From contig JAIXOR010000004.1 of the NCBI GenBank assembly GCA_027486655.1, forward strand, positions 62,001 through 126,000: DNA of 64,000 nucleotides, in the 5' to 3' direction. The notes beneath the pieces are model-generated. The model had not been told where the DNA came from and ran no database searches. It saw only the letters and a program-made list of their open reading frames with translations. Both the position numbers and the translations under genes were made by a program. This document shows, one piece after another, positions 1 through 8,081 of the stretch. Origin of the DNA: Verrucomicrobiaceae bacterium. GTDB lineage: Bacteria > Verrucomicrobiota > Verrucomicrobiia > Verrucomicrobiales > Akkermansiaceae. The number at the start of each line of letters is the position of its first letter. Within the stretch, counting starts at the first letter, position 1.

Positions 1-77
1 GGGCCGCAGCCAACGATTGCCTGATCCGGGGGGCCGGCCTCAGGAGGGTGGGGCTTCTTGGCCTCAAGCTTACCGCT

Positions 78-3000
78 TCAGGCGGATTTCCTGCTTTCGT
101 GCAACGCGAGGATCCGGATGATGGCCTCCTCGAAGGATTTCCGGAAATCCGCGTCTCCGGCATAGGTCTTGTAGAGATCCAGATCTTTCTTCCGCTCCTT
201 GTTCACCGCTTGGGTGATCAAGCTGCGCAGGGCGATGTCGCGGTTCTGCTCGTCGGGATTGTCCACCACCTGGGCCTTGTAGGCGGCGCTTTCCTGCACG
301 TGCTCCATGATCTTGATCAATTTGACGCGCTGTTCCTCCGGCGTGGCGTCCCAGGCGGAAAACCAGCGCTCGTTGAAATGGCGGATGATTTCGTCCAGCG
401 GCGATTCCTCCTCATCGTCGCCGTGGTGGCCGCGGGGATTCGGATTCTCAGGTTCCAGTTCGGTGGGAGCGGCATCCAGCGCGATGCTCTCGTTCAGGTG
501 CACCCGTTCCAGCGCGTAGGTGGACAGGTCCACGCTTTCCAGCAGGGCGTCCAGTTGGTCTTTGTCCTTGTCCCTCACCTTGAGCTTGGGGATCAGGAAT
601 TTGAGGAACCAATGCAGCTTCTCCCATGCCTGAGCGGGAAAAGCCATGATGCAGGCGAGCTGGCCGTAGAGCTTCACGAATTGCTTGCCCTTGATCTTGA
701 AGTCGATCTTGTCGTTCTCCTCCTCGATCAGATCAAAGCGGCTCACCGCCTCGTCGATGATCGGGTGGAGTTGCTCGGCATCCACGCCATTGAAAAACAA
801 TTCGTTGAATCTCTCGACGTCTTCGTCTTCATAAACTCCGGCATCATCCATCGCTTCCTTCAGATCGTGGAGAACGTTCACGTCCGTCGGCTCGGTGAGC
901 GAGGTGGAGGTGTAGAAGTCATCGAAGGCAGCCTTGATCTCCGCAGCGCTGTTGTAGAAATCCAGCACGAAGGTGTCCTGCTTCTGCATCTTCTCGTTGC
1001 AGCGGTTCAGGCGGGATAGTGTCTGCACGGCCAGCACGCCTTGCAACCGCTTGTCCACATACATCGTGTGCAGCAGCGGCTCATCGAAGCCGGTGAGGAA
1101 CTTGTTCGCCACCACCAGCAGGCGGTAGCCGGGATCCTTGAACTTTTCCGGGATATCCTTGCTGGGAAACCCGTTCAGGGAGTCCTCGGTGTGTTCGATG
1201 CCGTCCACCTTCTTCGTTCCTGAGAATGCGACAATGGCCTGGAACGGCGCGTTCGCCTTCTTCAACTCGTCGCGGATGGCGAAGAAATAGCGGATCGCGC
1301 TCTCGATGTTCCGCGTCACCACCATGCCGCGGGCCTGTCCTCGCAGTTTCTTGGTGCCTGCCACTTGTGTGACGAAATGATCCACCATCAGCGCGGCCTT
1401 GGTATCGATCGTCTGCTGATGGCTCTCCACGTAGGCCCTAAGCTTCTTCTGTGCCTTGGCGGTGTCGAATTCCGGATTGTCCTCGATGGATTTCTGGACC
1501 TCGTAATAGCTGCGGTAGGTCGTGTAGTTGGCGAGCACGTCGAGGATGAATCCCTCCTCGATGGCCTGCTTCATCGAATACAGGTCAAAGGGATTGAAGC
1601 CTCCATTTGCATTGCGGACGCCAAACTTCTCCAAGGTCGCCTTCTTCGGTGTGGCGGTGAAGGCGAAGTAGCTGGCGTTCTTGCCCATCTTCCGGCGTGC
1701 CATCGCTTGCAGGATCTTTTCCTGATAGTCCTCGGGCTCATCGTCCTCATCCGCGGCGCCGATGGTCATGTTCAGCTTGTCCGCGGACTGGCCGCCCTGC
1801 GAGGAATGCGCCTCGTCGATGATCACGGCGAACTTGCGGTCGCTCATGTCCGCGATGCCATCGACGATGAAGGGAAACTTCTGGATGGTGGTGGTGATGA
1901 GCCGCTTGCCTTTCTCCAAGTGGGAACGCAGGTCCGCCGCGCTGTCCGCATGGGCGAGCAGATTCTTGAACTCGGAAAACTGTCGGATGTTCCGGTCGAG
2001 CTGGCGGTCCAGCACCCGGCGGTCGGTCACCACGATCACGGAGTCGAAGAGGTTCTTCTCGCCACCGGCGTCGTAGAGTTCAATGAGCTGATAGGAAAGC
2101 CACGCGATGGAATTGGATTTCCCGGACCCGGCGGAGTGCTGGATGAGATAGCGTTTGCCGATTCCCTCCTTCTTGAGATCCGCCAGTATCTTGCGCACCA
2201 CTTCGAGCTGGTGATAGCGCGGGAAATAGAGGTTCTCCTTGGTTCCTTCCTTGGTCACCTTGGCGAAATGCTCGATGATGTTGCTCAGGCTGTGGCGGGT
2301 GAGGATGTCCTGCCAGAGATAGGCGGTCTTGTGCCCGTCCGGATTCACCGGGTTGCCCTTGCCTTGGCCATCGGGCAGGCCTTTGTTGAAGGGTAGGAAA
2401 TGCGTGCCCTTGCCGTCCAGCTTGGTGGTCATCCACACCTCATCCGGATCGACGGCGAAATGCACGAGGCAGCGCCGGAACTGGAACAAGGTCTCCTTCG
2501 GATCGCGGTCCACGCGGTATTGCTTCTTCGCGTGGTTCACGTTCTGGCCGGTCCACGGGTTCTTGAGTTCCAGCGTGGCGAGCGGCAGCCCGTTGAGGAA
2601 CACCACCATGTCCACCGACTTGTGATCGGTCTTCGAGAAAAACAACTGCCGCGTCACCGAAAACATATTGGACTCGAACCTGGCGGTGACGTCCGGATTG
2701 AGCTCGTTGTAGGGCAGGCGATAGAACAAAGTCAGGTGCGCATTGTCCACCTCCAGACCCTTCTTGAGCACCGCGAGGATGCCGTCCTTCTTCAGCTTGC
2801 GGTGCAGCCGTTCCAGCACCTGCCGCTTCCAGTCCGCCTTGTAGTGGAGCTTTGCCAGCTCTGCCGGCTGGGTGGTTTCGAGAAACTGCCAGAACTTCGC
2901 CTGGTCAATCGCGAACTCGGCGTTGAAGTCCGTGGACCTTCCGCGGAGATAGCCCGCCCCCTTGCCGGCTGTTGAGGGCACGATGTCATCCGCCAAGGTG

Positions 3001-3092
3001 GCTCCCGGCAATGGCATCGCGCTCAGGCCACCGGTGAGATGGCGTTCGATGCAGGCTTCCAATGAGGCTTCGTTGGTTTTGGATACGCTCAT
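78..3092 (-). CDS. hsdR: Type I restriction enzyme, endonuclease/translocase subunit HsdR
   Basis: The 1004-residue product is the motor and nuclease subunit of a type I restriction-modification complex; it translocates DNA with ATP and cuts unmodified DNA. An N-terminal PD-(D/E)XK-like nuclease is visible: D161 is followed by a beta-strand with E175-L-K177. The helicase core has Walker A (HSAGSGKS, about residues 319-326), a DEAH box at 426-429 and a TATP motif shortly after. Length is normal for HsdR. It is the last gene of a minus-strand locus with hsdM (8208-10541) and a damaged hsdS (5761-7359), but is separated from them by a PIN/ImmA pair. The 77 bases between its stop and the window edge show nothing. 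The gene looks intact; whether the complex works depends on the odd HsdS. Confidence 0.95.
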   Translation of the reverse strand: MSVSKTNEASLEACIERHLTGGLSAMPLPGATLADDIVPSTAGKGAGYLRGRSTDFNAEFAIDQAKFWQFLETTQPAELAKLHYKADWKRQVLERLHRKLKKDGILAVLKKGLEVDNAHLTLFYRLPYNELNPDVTARFESNMFSVTRQLFFSKTDHKSVDMVVFLNGLPLATLELKNPWTGQNVNHAKKQYRVDRDPKETLFQFRRCLVHFAVDPDEVWMTTKLDGKGTHFLPFNKGLPDGQGKGNPVNPDGHKTAYLWQDILTRHSLSNIIEHFAKVTKEGTKENLYFPRYHQLEVVRKILADLKKEGIGKRYLIQHSAGSGKSNSIAWLSYQLIELYDAGGEKNLFDSVIVVTDRRVLDRQLDRNIRQFSEFKNLLAHADSAADLRSHLEKGKRLITTTIQKFPFIVDGIADMSDRKFAVIIDEAHSSQGGQSADKLNMTIGAADEDDEPEDYQEKILQAMARRKMGKNASYFAFTATPKKATLEKFGVRNANGGFNPFDLYSMKQAIEEGFILDVLANYTTYRSYYEVQKSIEDNPEFDTAKAQKKLRAYVESHQQTIDTKAALMVDHFVTQVAGTKKLRGQARGMVVTRNIESAIRYFFAIRDELKKANAPFQAIVAFSGTKKVDGIEHTEDSLNGFPSKDIPEKFKDPGYRLLVVANKFLTGFDEPLLHTMYVDKRLQGVLAVQTLSRLNRCNEKMQKQDTFVLDFYNSAAEIKAAFDDFYTSTSLTEPTDVNVLHDLKEAMDDAGVYEDEDVERFNELFFNGVDAEQLHPIIDEAVSRFDLIEEENDKIDFKIKGKQFVKLYGQLACIMAFPAQAWEKLHWFLKFLIPKLKVRDKDKDQLDALLESVDLSTYALERVHLNESIALDAAPTELEPENPNPRGHHGDDEEESPLDEIIRHFNERWFSAWDATPEEQRVKLIKIMEHVQESAAYKAQVVDNPDEQNRDIALRSLITQAVNKERKKDLDLYKTYAGDADFRKSFEEAIIRILALHESRKSA

Positions 3093-3198
3093 GGCGTCGT
3101 CGCGAGATTATCTATCCGCTGATTAACCGCAAGCACCATCAACTCTGCTCAGTTTTCCGTGGATTTCTGAAAACTATCCTGCCTTCAACTGCGACCCA

Positions 3199-3720
3199 TT
3201 AGCCACGTCTCCATCTGATGATTCGTGACTCGCACTCCGCTTTGGGAAGATAACGCTGCTCGCTTCCGGTGCGGCGGATCAAAGCCTCCAGCCGGTCCGC
3301 AGCCAAGACCGGTTGCAAAACCCGTTCTGCCACCAAGCGATCCATGATCCAGAGGGTACCGTGGACTTCCAAATGTTGTGCCTCCGCGGTAGTACGCAGG
3401 AGGCGGTCGCCGGAAAGGACCATCGCATTCTCCCGAATGGCCAGGTAGATCACCGAGAGATCCGTCTCGCTGAGACCGGTGCCGCCATAGGCATCTTGAA
3501 AGTCGGCGAAGGCTCCCGCCATTTCTTCGCCTGAGATCACCGCCTCCACGGCCTGTCCGGCACGGATACACGCCAGGGCATTCTCATGGCCGCCGTCCTC
3601 CAGTTCCATCACCACGAAACTGCTCGTCAGCGTTTCGATGCCGAGTTGGAACCAGAGGTCAAGGAGCCCCATCGACTCCAGGTCGATGAACACGTTGGCA
3701 TCCTTGACCGCAATCTTCAT
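3199..3720 (-). CDS. PIN-domain protein (putative toxin/ribonuclease)
   Basis: 173 residues. The N-terminus DANVFIDLE supplies the first PIN acidic residue (D7). SETDLS near residues 84-89 and SGDRLL near 103-108 supply the central and C-terminal acidic residues (E85/D87, D105). PIN domains are Mg-dependent ribonucleases and common toxins. The gene starts 3 bases after the stop of the XRE-ImmA/IrrE gene, so the two are almost certainly co-transcribed. That pairing, a PIN-like effector downstream of a Xre-Zn-protease protein, is a recurrent putative toxin-antitoxin arrangement. Toxicity and partner relation are inferred from family and context. Confidence 0.75.
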   Translation of the reverse strand: MKIAVKDANVFIDLESMGLLDLWFQLGIETLTSSFVVMELEDGGHENALACIRAGQAVEAVISGEEMAGAFADFQDAYGGTGLSETDLSVIYLAIRENAMVLSGDRLLRTTAEAQHLEVHGTLWIMDRLVAERVLQPVLAADRLEALIRRTGSEQRYLPKAECESRIIRWRRG

Positions 3721-3723
3721 GCT

Positions 3724-4884
3724 TCAATCCAAGGGGGTGTAGCGTTCTCCCAACCCGGGCAGGGAAACGCCGAGCAGTCCTGCCGCTTTGGACGGCGTGA
3801 TGAGTTCCTGCGCCAGCGCGCGTAAGACCAGCGGCTCGAAGCGGCTTGATTTCTCGTCACCGCTCCAAGTGCCTGGCTCGTTGACATTCCAACGGTTCTT
3901 GTTGGCGACGATGCAATAGGTCTTGTAGCGCCCGGGAGTGACCAAGCCTAGGTTGCTGGCCCGCTTCATGATGGCGGCCACCGACATGCCCCACTCCTGT
4001 TTGATGGCGATCAGCTCGTTGAGGGCGATTTTCACCCGGTTCACGCCGAAGCGTTCTTCAAAGGGGGCTCGTGGAATCAGGAAGGCCCCGGCGAACCAGT
4101 GACACCAGCCCTCCTTTTCCTTGTGACTCAGCCCATCGGGCAGCTTGAGATACAGGTGGGCCAGTTCGTGAATAGCCGTGAAGCGGAACCGCGGCAGATC
4201 CTTCTCCTCGCCTTCCAGCCAGCATTTCGAGAGGGCGATCACCGGAACGTGTTTTTCTTCTCCATCCGTGGCAAAGGCGGAGAATCCATCGAAGCCCTCC
4301 TCATGAGGCAGCGTTTTCACCTTCACTCCGTGCGTTTCCAACATCACGTGCACGTTGGGAATCGGGTTCTTTCCCAGCTCCCAGGCGCTGCGTAGGTCTT
4401 CCGCCGCCCGCTCGATGGCTTCCGGCAGTTCCTCACCGGTTGTTTCGCTCAGATCCACACGAAGCAGCGCTTCCGAAGTGGTTCCCAGAATCCGCTCGAT
4501 CTCCAGGTAGCGCTCGAAAAACTCATAGGCTTGCTCTTCCAGACGCTTCCGGGCTTTTTCTCCGAGCTTGGTCTGGCTGCGGTATTCCACGGTTGCCAGT
4601 TTCAGGGCATCCTTCTTGTAGAAGTAATCCGGGCGCACCTTGAGCACCCGGGAAAACCGCGCAAGCTGCTTGCTGTCGGGGCTGGCTTCTCCGACCTCGA
4701 ACTTGGCGATCTGGGTGTGCGAGGGCTCGCCGTCGAGGGCATCGGCAAGACCACGCAGGGACAGCCCGGCCATCAGCCGGGCCCGGCGGAGACGGTCGCC
4801 CATCCGGGCGGCCGGGGAAACGGGGATGGAAGAGGCGCGCGTCTCATCCTTCCCGGACGATGCGGCGGCAGGTTTCATGGGCAT
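3724..4884 (-). CDS. XRE-family HTH / ImmA-IrrE metallopeptidase fusion
   Basis: 386 residues. After a roughly 28-residue polar leader there is an HTH_3/XRE domain (about 29-85: MGDRLRRARLMAGLSLRGLA and the following helix-turn-helix). An ImmA/IrrE-type zinc peptidase domain follows, with HELAH at 239-243 in the context FTAIHELAHLYL. Proteins of this kind bind an operator and cleave a partner regulator (compare ImmA cleaving ImmR in ICEBs1, or IrrE in radiation response). It lies directly upstream of the PIN gene and inside the restriction locus, between hsdR and the hsdS-like chimera, so it is likely an antitoxin or locus regulator. An internal start at M28 is possible. Confidence 0.85.
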   Translation of the reverse strand: MPMKPAAASSGKDETRASSIPVSPAARMGDRLRRARLMAGLSLRGLADALDGEPSHTQIAKFEVGEASPDSKQLARFSRVLKVRPDYFYKKDALKLATVEYRSQTKLGEKARKRLEEQAYEFFERYLEIERILGTTSEALLRVDLSETTGEELPEAIERAAEDLRSAWELGKNPIPNVHVMLETHGVKVKTLPHEEGFDGFSAFATDGEEKHVPVIALSKCWLEGEEKDLPRFRFTAIHELAHLYLKLPDGLSHKEKEGWCHWFAGAFLIPRAPFEERFGVNRVKIALNELIAIKQEWGMSVAAIMKRASNLGLVTPGRYKTYCIVANKNRWNVNEPGTWSGDEKSSRFEPLVLRALAQELITPSKAAGLLGVSLPGLGERYTPLD

Positions 4885-5212
4885 GGGGTTGGTTGGGGAA
4901 GCGCCTGAATCACAGTTTGCGGGGAGCGGGACTCTCTCTGCGTCAGCGATCCAGTCTGAGTCGCTTGCTGGCTGCGTTTACACCATTGACATTTTTTCTG
5001 AATCTGTAAAGATCTATCTCAAGAAAAACGGAGTCCGGCAAGACTCCGCTTTTCCCAACCTCCGGAGCGACGGGCCTCCGTTTCCGGGGCGTCTCCCATC
5101 GGGCTGTTCGTCGTTCGAGACGGGCCGTGAACAGCAAATGCCGCCGGGTGCCGTCAAGCACTTCCGCTTCGAGGCGAAACTCCGAATTGGGTAGAAAGGC
5201 AACACAAGCAAC
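4885..5212. other. Intergenic region upstream of the XRE-ImmA gene
   Basis: No convincing protein-coding frame on either strand. The stretch around 4981-5020 is AT-rich compared with its surroundings and probably carries the promoter of the minus-strand XRE-ImmA/PIN pair. A TTGACA hexamer lies at about 4986-4991 on the plus strand but has no well-spaced -10. The region also holds the hairpin at 5024-5053, listed separately. Confidence 0.5.
5024..5053. terminator. Stem-loop with flanking A and T tracts (putative terminator)
   Basis: CGGAGTC (5029-5035) pairs with GACTCCG (5042-5048) around a six-base loop. AAAAA precedes the stem and CTTTT follows it, so it could terminate in either direction. 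No gene reads into it from the left, so its role is uncertain; it may insulate the defence genes. Confidence 0.5.
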
Positions 5213-5386
5213 ATGGCAACCAATCCACCCAAAGGTGATGGGCACCGCAACGGGCAGGTCCGCGAACGCTCGCAGACCTTCAATCCCCGCACGGAGCAAT
5301 TCGTCAAACGTGACACCAACACGGGCCGCTTCATGGACGTCAAGTCCGACGGCACCCCGTGGAAAGGCGTCCGCAAGGAAAAGTAA
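5213..5386 (+). CDS. Small conserved-looking hydrophilic protein (57 aa)
   Basis: A short frame of 57 codons with the opposite orientation to the surrounding restriction genes. The protein begins MATNPPKGDGHRNGQVRERS, continues through FNPRTEQFVKRDTNTGRF and ends in GVRKEK. It is very polar and basic, rich in Gly/Arg/Lys, with no membrane segment or signal. I recall a widespread family of uncharacterised 55-60-residue proteins with this same word order, which is why I call it real despite its size; that is recollection, not a search. It is followed within 15 bases by a clear stem-loop terminator, which supports an independent transcript. Function unknown. Confidence 0.75.
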   Translation: MATNPPKGDGHRNGQVRERSQTFNPRTEQFVKRDTNTGRFMDVKSDGTPWKGVRKEK

Positions 5387-5400
5387 GCAACCCCTAACCC

Positions 5401-5430
5401 AAGCCGCTCCCGAAAGGGGGCGGCTTCTTC
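5401..5430 (+). terminator. Rho-independent-type terminator of the 57-aa gene
   Basis: AAGCCGC-CCC type stem: AAGCCGCTCCC (5401-5411) pairs, with one G-T wobble, with GGGGGCGGCTT (5416-5426) around a GAAA tetraloop, followed by CTTC. It sits 15 bases after the stop codon at 5386. Confidence 0.75.
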
Positions 5431-5598
5431 ATGGCTGGACCTCTGGCTTTTCAATCCTCTCGTCCGGCCCTGTTTCTTCGGGCCATGCACCCCACAGAAT
5501 CATTGGATCGACCCGACGACCTGGATCCAATTCAGGAAACGGATCACTTTCCGGCGATTTCATTTGGGAATGTTCGGGTTGACGTGGCACCTCGATTC

Positions 5599-5742
5599 TC
5601 AGTGGGCTTCAGCTTCCTCCACGATCTCGATACCCGGCCCGTGGCTGCCGTGCTTCTTCGGTTCCACACTCTGCCCCGCGACCAAGGCCTTGGGGGCCTT
5701 GACAATCTCGTGGATGCGGGAGGCGGTGTGGCGGTATTGCAT
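5599..5742 (-). CDS. Short ORF in frame behind the HsdS-GmrSD chimera (47 aa, doubtful)
   Basis: On the minus strand the frame of the preceding 532-residue gene stays open after its TAA stop (5761-5763) through CTC TTA CCG CGT TTC GCA to ATG at 5742, and ends at TGA 5599-5601. The peptide begins MQYRHTASRIHEIVKAPKAL and ends IEIVEEAEAH. Its composition (acidic tail, regular codon use) is more protein-like than an antisense frame. It may be a tiny gene of the locus or the remnant tail of a gene that was rearranged here. I do not recognise the family. The rest of 5431-5760 shows nothing convincing. Confidence 0.35.
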   Translation of the reverse strand: MQYRHTASRIHEIVKAPKALVAGQSVEPKKHGSHGPGIEIVEEAEAH

Positions 5743-5760
5743 TGCGAAACGCGGTAAGAG

Positions 5761-7359
5761 TTAAAGTTCCTTCAGGCGGTCAACGCTCCAAATATGCCTG
5801 ATGAGCGAGGTGTAAAGCGCCCGCCGCTGCATCTGCTCCTCCTTGCCGAACGCGGGGCAGGCTTTGAAATCGTAGCCGTTCGCCTCGCGGAAGGTCTTGA
5901 AGCGTGGCAGGTGCGAATAAGGCAGATCGGTCAACGATGCCGCCAGCAGGTTCTCGTCCTGATAATGCGGCCGTTTTTCGTTGTAGGGCTTGTCGTTCAG
6001 GCTGGCATTCTTGCTTTTTGGGAGGAGCACCAATCCGCCGAGGTGGTTGCGCCATTGGTTGAACTCGTCCTCCGTCTGGAACTCCGTTTCGAAATCCTCG
6101 AAGTGATAGGGCCAAAGGTGCTCCACCTCGAAGGGGTTCTTTTTGCTGTCGGGCAGCCAGTTCGTGTAGGCTGGGAATCGATCCCCCTTGTCGCAGGACA
6201 CCTCCACGTAAGCCGTCATCCGCGCCAGCAAGTAATGGATGTAACGCTTGCTGAACATGTTGAGCCGGAAATCCGACACCCCTTTGCGCCAGCCTCCCTT
6301 GGCGGACTCCAAGGTCGCGTCGTCTCGTTCCAAGCGCTGGACCAGAATATCGATTAATTCCTCCGGAGTCTTGTGCCTCACCTCCTTGATGAGCTGGACC
6401 ATCGTGTATTGCACTGCCGAGTAGCCCACGCGAATGTAGTTCACCACCCGCCTCACAAGGAAATGGTCCAAATAGGTCGCCACGATCTGCAACTTGCGGC
6501 GGATGACCTCTTCCGAATCGTCCCGCTTCACGGCTGCCATAAGCACGGTTGTCTGCAGGGTGAAATCGTTGCTGGAATTGTAGTAAATTCCTTCCAGCCC
6601 CGGGGTGTAATTGTGCGTCGCATCAAGAATCATGCGATACACGCGTGCGAAGAACGGAATGTCCCTCTGGATGAGTTCCACGAAATCCGCCTCCTTGTTC
6701 AGTCCGAGCAGACTCTTCTGATCATTCACCCAGCGGTGGAATGGTCCGCCAATCCTTTCCCAGTCTTCCTCCTTGGCGTTCGCCTTGCGCTGGCGGGTGT
6801 CCCGGCCGTATTGGGCACGAAGCCAGGTTTTTAGGAAATTGGACTCGATGTCATCGTCCTTGCCTTTGCCGTAGTGCATCAGCGCCTGGATTTCCGCTTT
6901 CCATTTCTCATTTGCGGCCGAGCGGATCCCGTAGGAATGCCGGTTGGTTTCCGTTTGGAATGTCTCGGTTCGAAACAGATAGGAGTAGAAACGGGTATTG
7001 ATGGGCTTGATCGGTCGCGCCACCACGTAGGCGGGAGACACCAGGCCATCGACGGGCACATCGCCAACAGCGCCCTGCCACATGCGCATCGTGTTGTAGG
7101 CAATATCGCCTTTCTTGGCGCGTTTGTAGGCATTGAGATCTTCGATCAAACGCTTCTTCCGTGCTCCATCAAACTCTTCCACCTGAACCCCTCGACCGAT
7201 GGTGATGTTGAGGTTGGGAAGCTCGGCATCCGCGTGGCCGGTTTCGACGCGTTCATTGAAAACGGAAAAAGCCCGCTCCACCTCCCAATGTTCCGGCACC
7301 TCGCCGAGCCATTCGACTCCGGAGTCCTTGTAGCGGTCGTATTTCGGAAAGGAGGTCAA
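5761..7359 (-). CDS. Chimera: N-terminal HsdS specificity fragment joined to GmrSD-like DUF262/DUF1524 C-terminus
   Basis: 532 residues, TTG start (7357-7359) preceded by GGAGGT. Residues 1 to about 150 are the start and first target-recognition region of a type I HsdS (YKDSGVEWLGEVPEHWEV, then SYLFRTETFQ). From about residue 151 the sequence becomes the C-terminal part of a GmrSD-type DUF262 protein (MHYGKGKDDDIESNFLKTW, EEDWERIGGPFHRW). It ends in a DUF1524 HNH-like nuclease (EVEHLWPYHF at 411-420, HLGGLVLLPKSKNASLNDKP at 439-458). The second HsdS recognition domain, the conserved HsdS helices and the N-terminal DUF262 NTP-binding half are all missing. The frame is intact across the joint near position 6909. 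It occupies the hsdS slot between hsdM and hsdR. It could be a deletion fusion or a selected new protein. Confidence 0.85.
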   Translation of the reverse strand: MTSFPKYDRYKDSGVEWLGEVPEHWEVERAFSVFNERVETGHADAELPNLNITIGRGVQVEEFDGARKKRLIEDLNAYKRAKKGDIAYNTMRMWQGAVGDVPVDGLVSPAYVVARPIKPINTRFYSYLFRTETFQTETNRHSYGIRSAANEKWKAEIQALMHYGKGKDDDIESNFLKTWLRAQYGRDTRQRKANAKEEDWERIGGPFHRWVNDQKSLLGLNKEADFVELIQRDIPFFARVYRMILDATHNYTPGLEGIYYNSSNDFTLQTTVLMAAVKRDDSEEVIRRKLQIVATYLDHFLVRRVVNYIRVGYSAVQYTMVQLIKEVRHKTPEELIDILVQRLERDDATLESAKGGWRKGVSDFRLNMFSKRYIHYLLARMTAYVEVSCDKGDRFPAYTNWLPDSKKNPFEVEHLWPYHFEDFETEFQTEDEFNQWRNHLGGLVLLPKSKNASLNDKPYNEKRPHYQDENLLAASLTDLPYSHLPRFKTFREANGYDFKACPAFGKEEQMQRRALYTSLIRHIWSVDRLKEL

Positions 7360-7377
7360 GGAGCACCTCCAATCTTC

Positions 7378-7474
7378 TTATCCCAACGGGATTCCATAAC
7401 GGAGTGAAGGGTTGCCGGGCACCGGCTACCCTGGGAACGGCCGCGAACGGATAATCTACCCCAACGGGGTTGTG
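7378..7474 (-). repeat. REP-like element, inverted copy
   Basis: On the minus strand this segment shows the same order of words as the two copies at 7501-7602 and 8082-8185: CAACCCCGTTGGGGT, then TTCCCAGGGTAG, then GGCAACCCT, then a hairpin of the ATCCCGTTGGGAT type. It lies back to back with the copy at 7501, giving an inverted pair as in bacterial interspersed mosaic elements. It abuts the start of the HsdS chimera. Confidence 0.7.
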
Positions 7475-7500
7475 TCCGGCGTGGGGCGTCAATCCCGCAA

Positions 7501-7602
7501 GAGGACGCAACCCCGTTGGGGTTGGTGATGGTGGTGAACCCGTTCCCAGGGTAGCGCGAGGCGCAACCCTGGTCTGTGGGACATAACCGCGTTGCGGTTT
7601 CG
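7501..7602 (+). repeat. REP-like element, left direct copy
   Basis: Contains GAGGACGCAACCCCGTTG followed by GGGTT (the palindrome AACCCC-GTT-GGGGTT at 7509-7523), then CCCAGGGTAGCGCG...CAACCCTGG (7545-7572) and AACCGCGTTGCGGTTT. The same series recurs in the same orientation at 8082-8185, on the other side of the RAYT gene. Confidence 0.8.
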
Positions 7603-7614
7603 GATACCGCATCA

Positions 7615-8070
7615 TCAGTCCCAAACGTATTTTTCGTCCCATGGGATGGCATGGCGTTTGAGGAAGGCGCGGTATTCGTCTTGGAAGGTGGTCTTCTTGT
7701 GGTGTTCTTCCTGATTGGCGATGTAGTGCTCGACGGTTTCGAGATTCGAGGCGCTGACGGAGAAGATGCCGTATCCCGATTGCCACCCGAAATCGCGGAG
7801 GGAAGGATCCCGCTGTTTGATCCAGAGGCTGGAGGCACGTTTGAGTTCCTTGACCCAATCGGCCTGGGTGATGGTGCGGGCGTGGCGGGCGAGGATGTGG
7901 ACGTGATCCTCCACACCGCCAATGATGATGGGAGGGCAGTCGAGTTGTTTTGATATACCGCCGAGGTAGGCGTGAATCTCGGCCCGGAGTGTGGGATCAC
8001 GGAGGAAAGGGTGGCGGTCTTTGGTGGAAAAGACGAGGTGGAGATAAACGGCGGAGAGGGATTGTGGCAT
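7615..8070 (-). CDS. REP-associated tyrosine transposase (RAYT, IS200/IS605-like TnpA)
   Basis: 151 residues, a Y1 HUH single-strand transposase. Visible: the HUH motif HVH at 56-58 in GGVEDHVHILA, and the nucleophilic tyrosine Y116 in ETVEHYIANQEEHHKK. The start at MPQSLSAVYLHLVFSTKDRH matches the family; a longer frame reaching 8091 would run into the flanking repeat. RAYTs mobilise or amplify REP sequences, and here direct REP copies at 7501-7602 and 8082-8185 bracket the gene almost exactly. It sits between hsdM and the hsdS chimera, where an hsdS gene would be expected to start. All catalytic residues are present. Confidence 0.92.
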   Translation of the reverse strand: MPQSLSAVYLHLVFSTKDRHPFLRDPTLRAEIHAYLGGISKQLDCPPIIIGGVEDHVHILARHARTITQADWVKELKRASSLWIKQRDPSLRDFGWQSGYGIFSVSASNLETVEHYIANQEEHHKKTTFQDEYRAFLKRHAIPWDEKYVWD

Positions 8071-8081
8071 GGCGTCGCGGC

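Noticed and set aside
4943..5299. A 118-codon minus-strand frame over the small gene
   Set aside because: It overlaps the terminator hairpin and the 57-aa gene; its composition is arbitrary.
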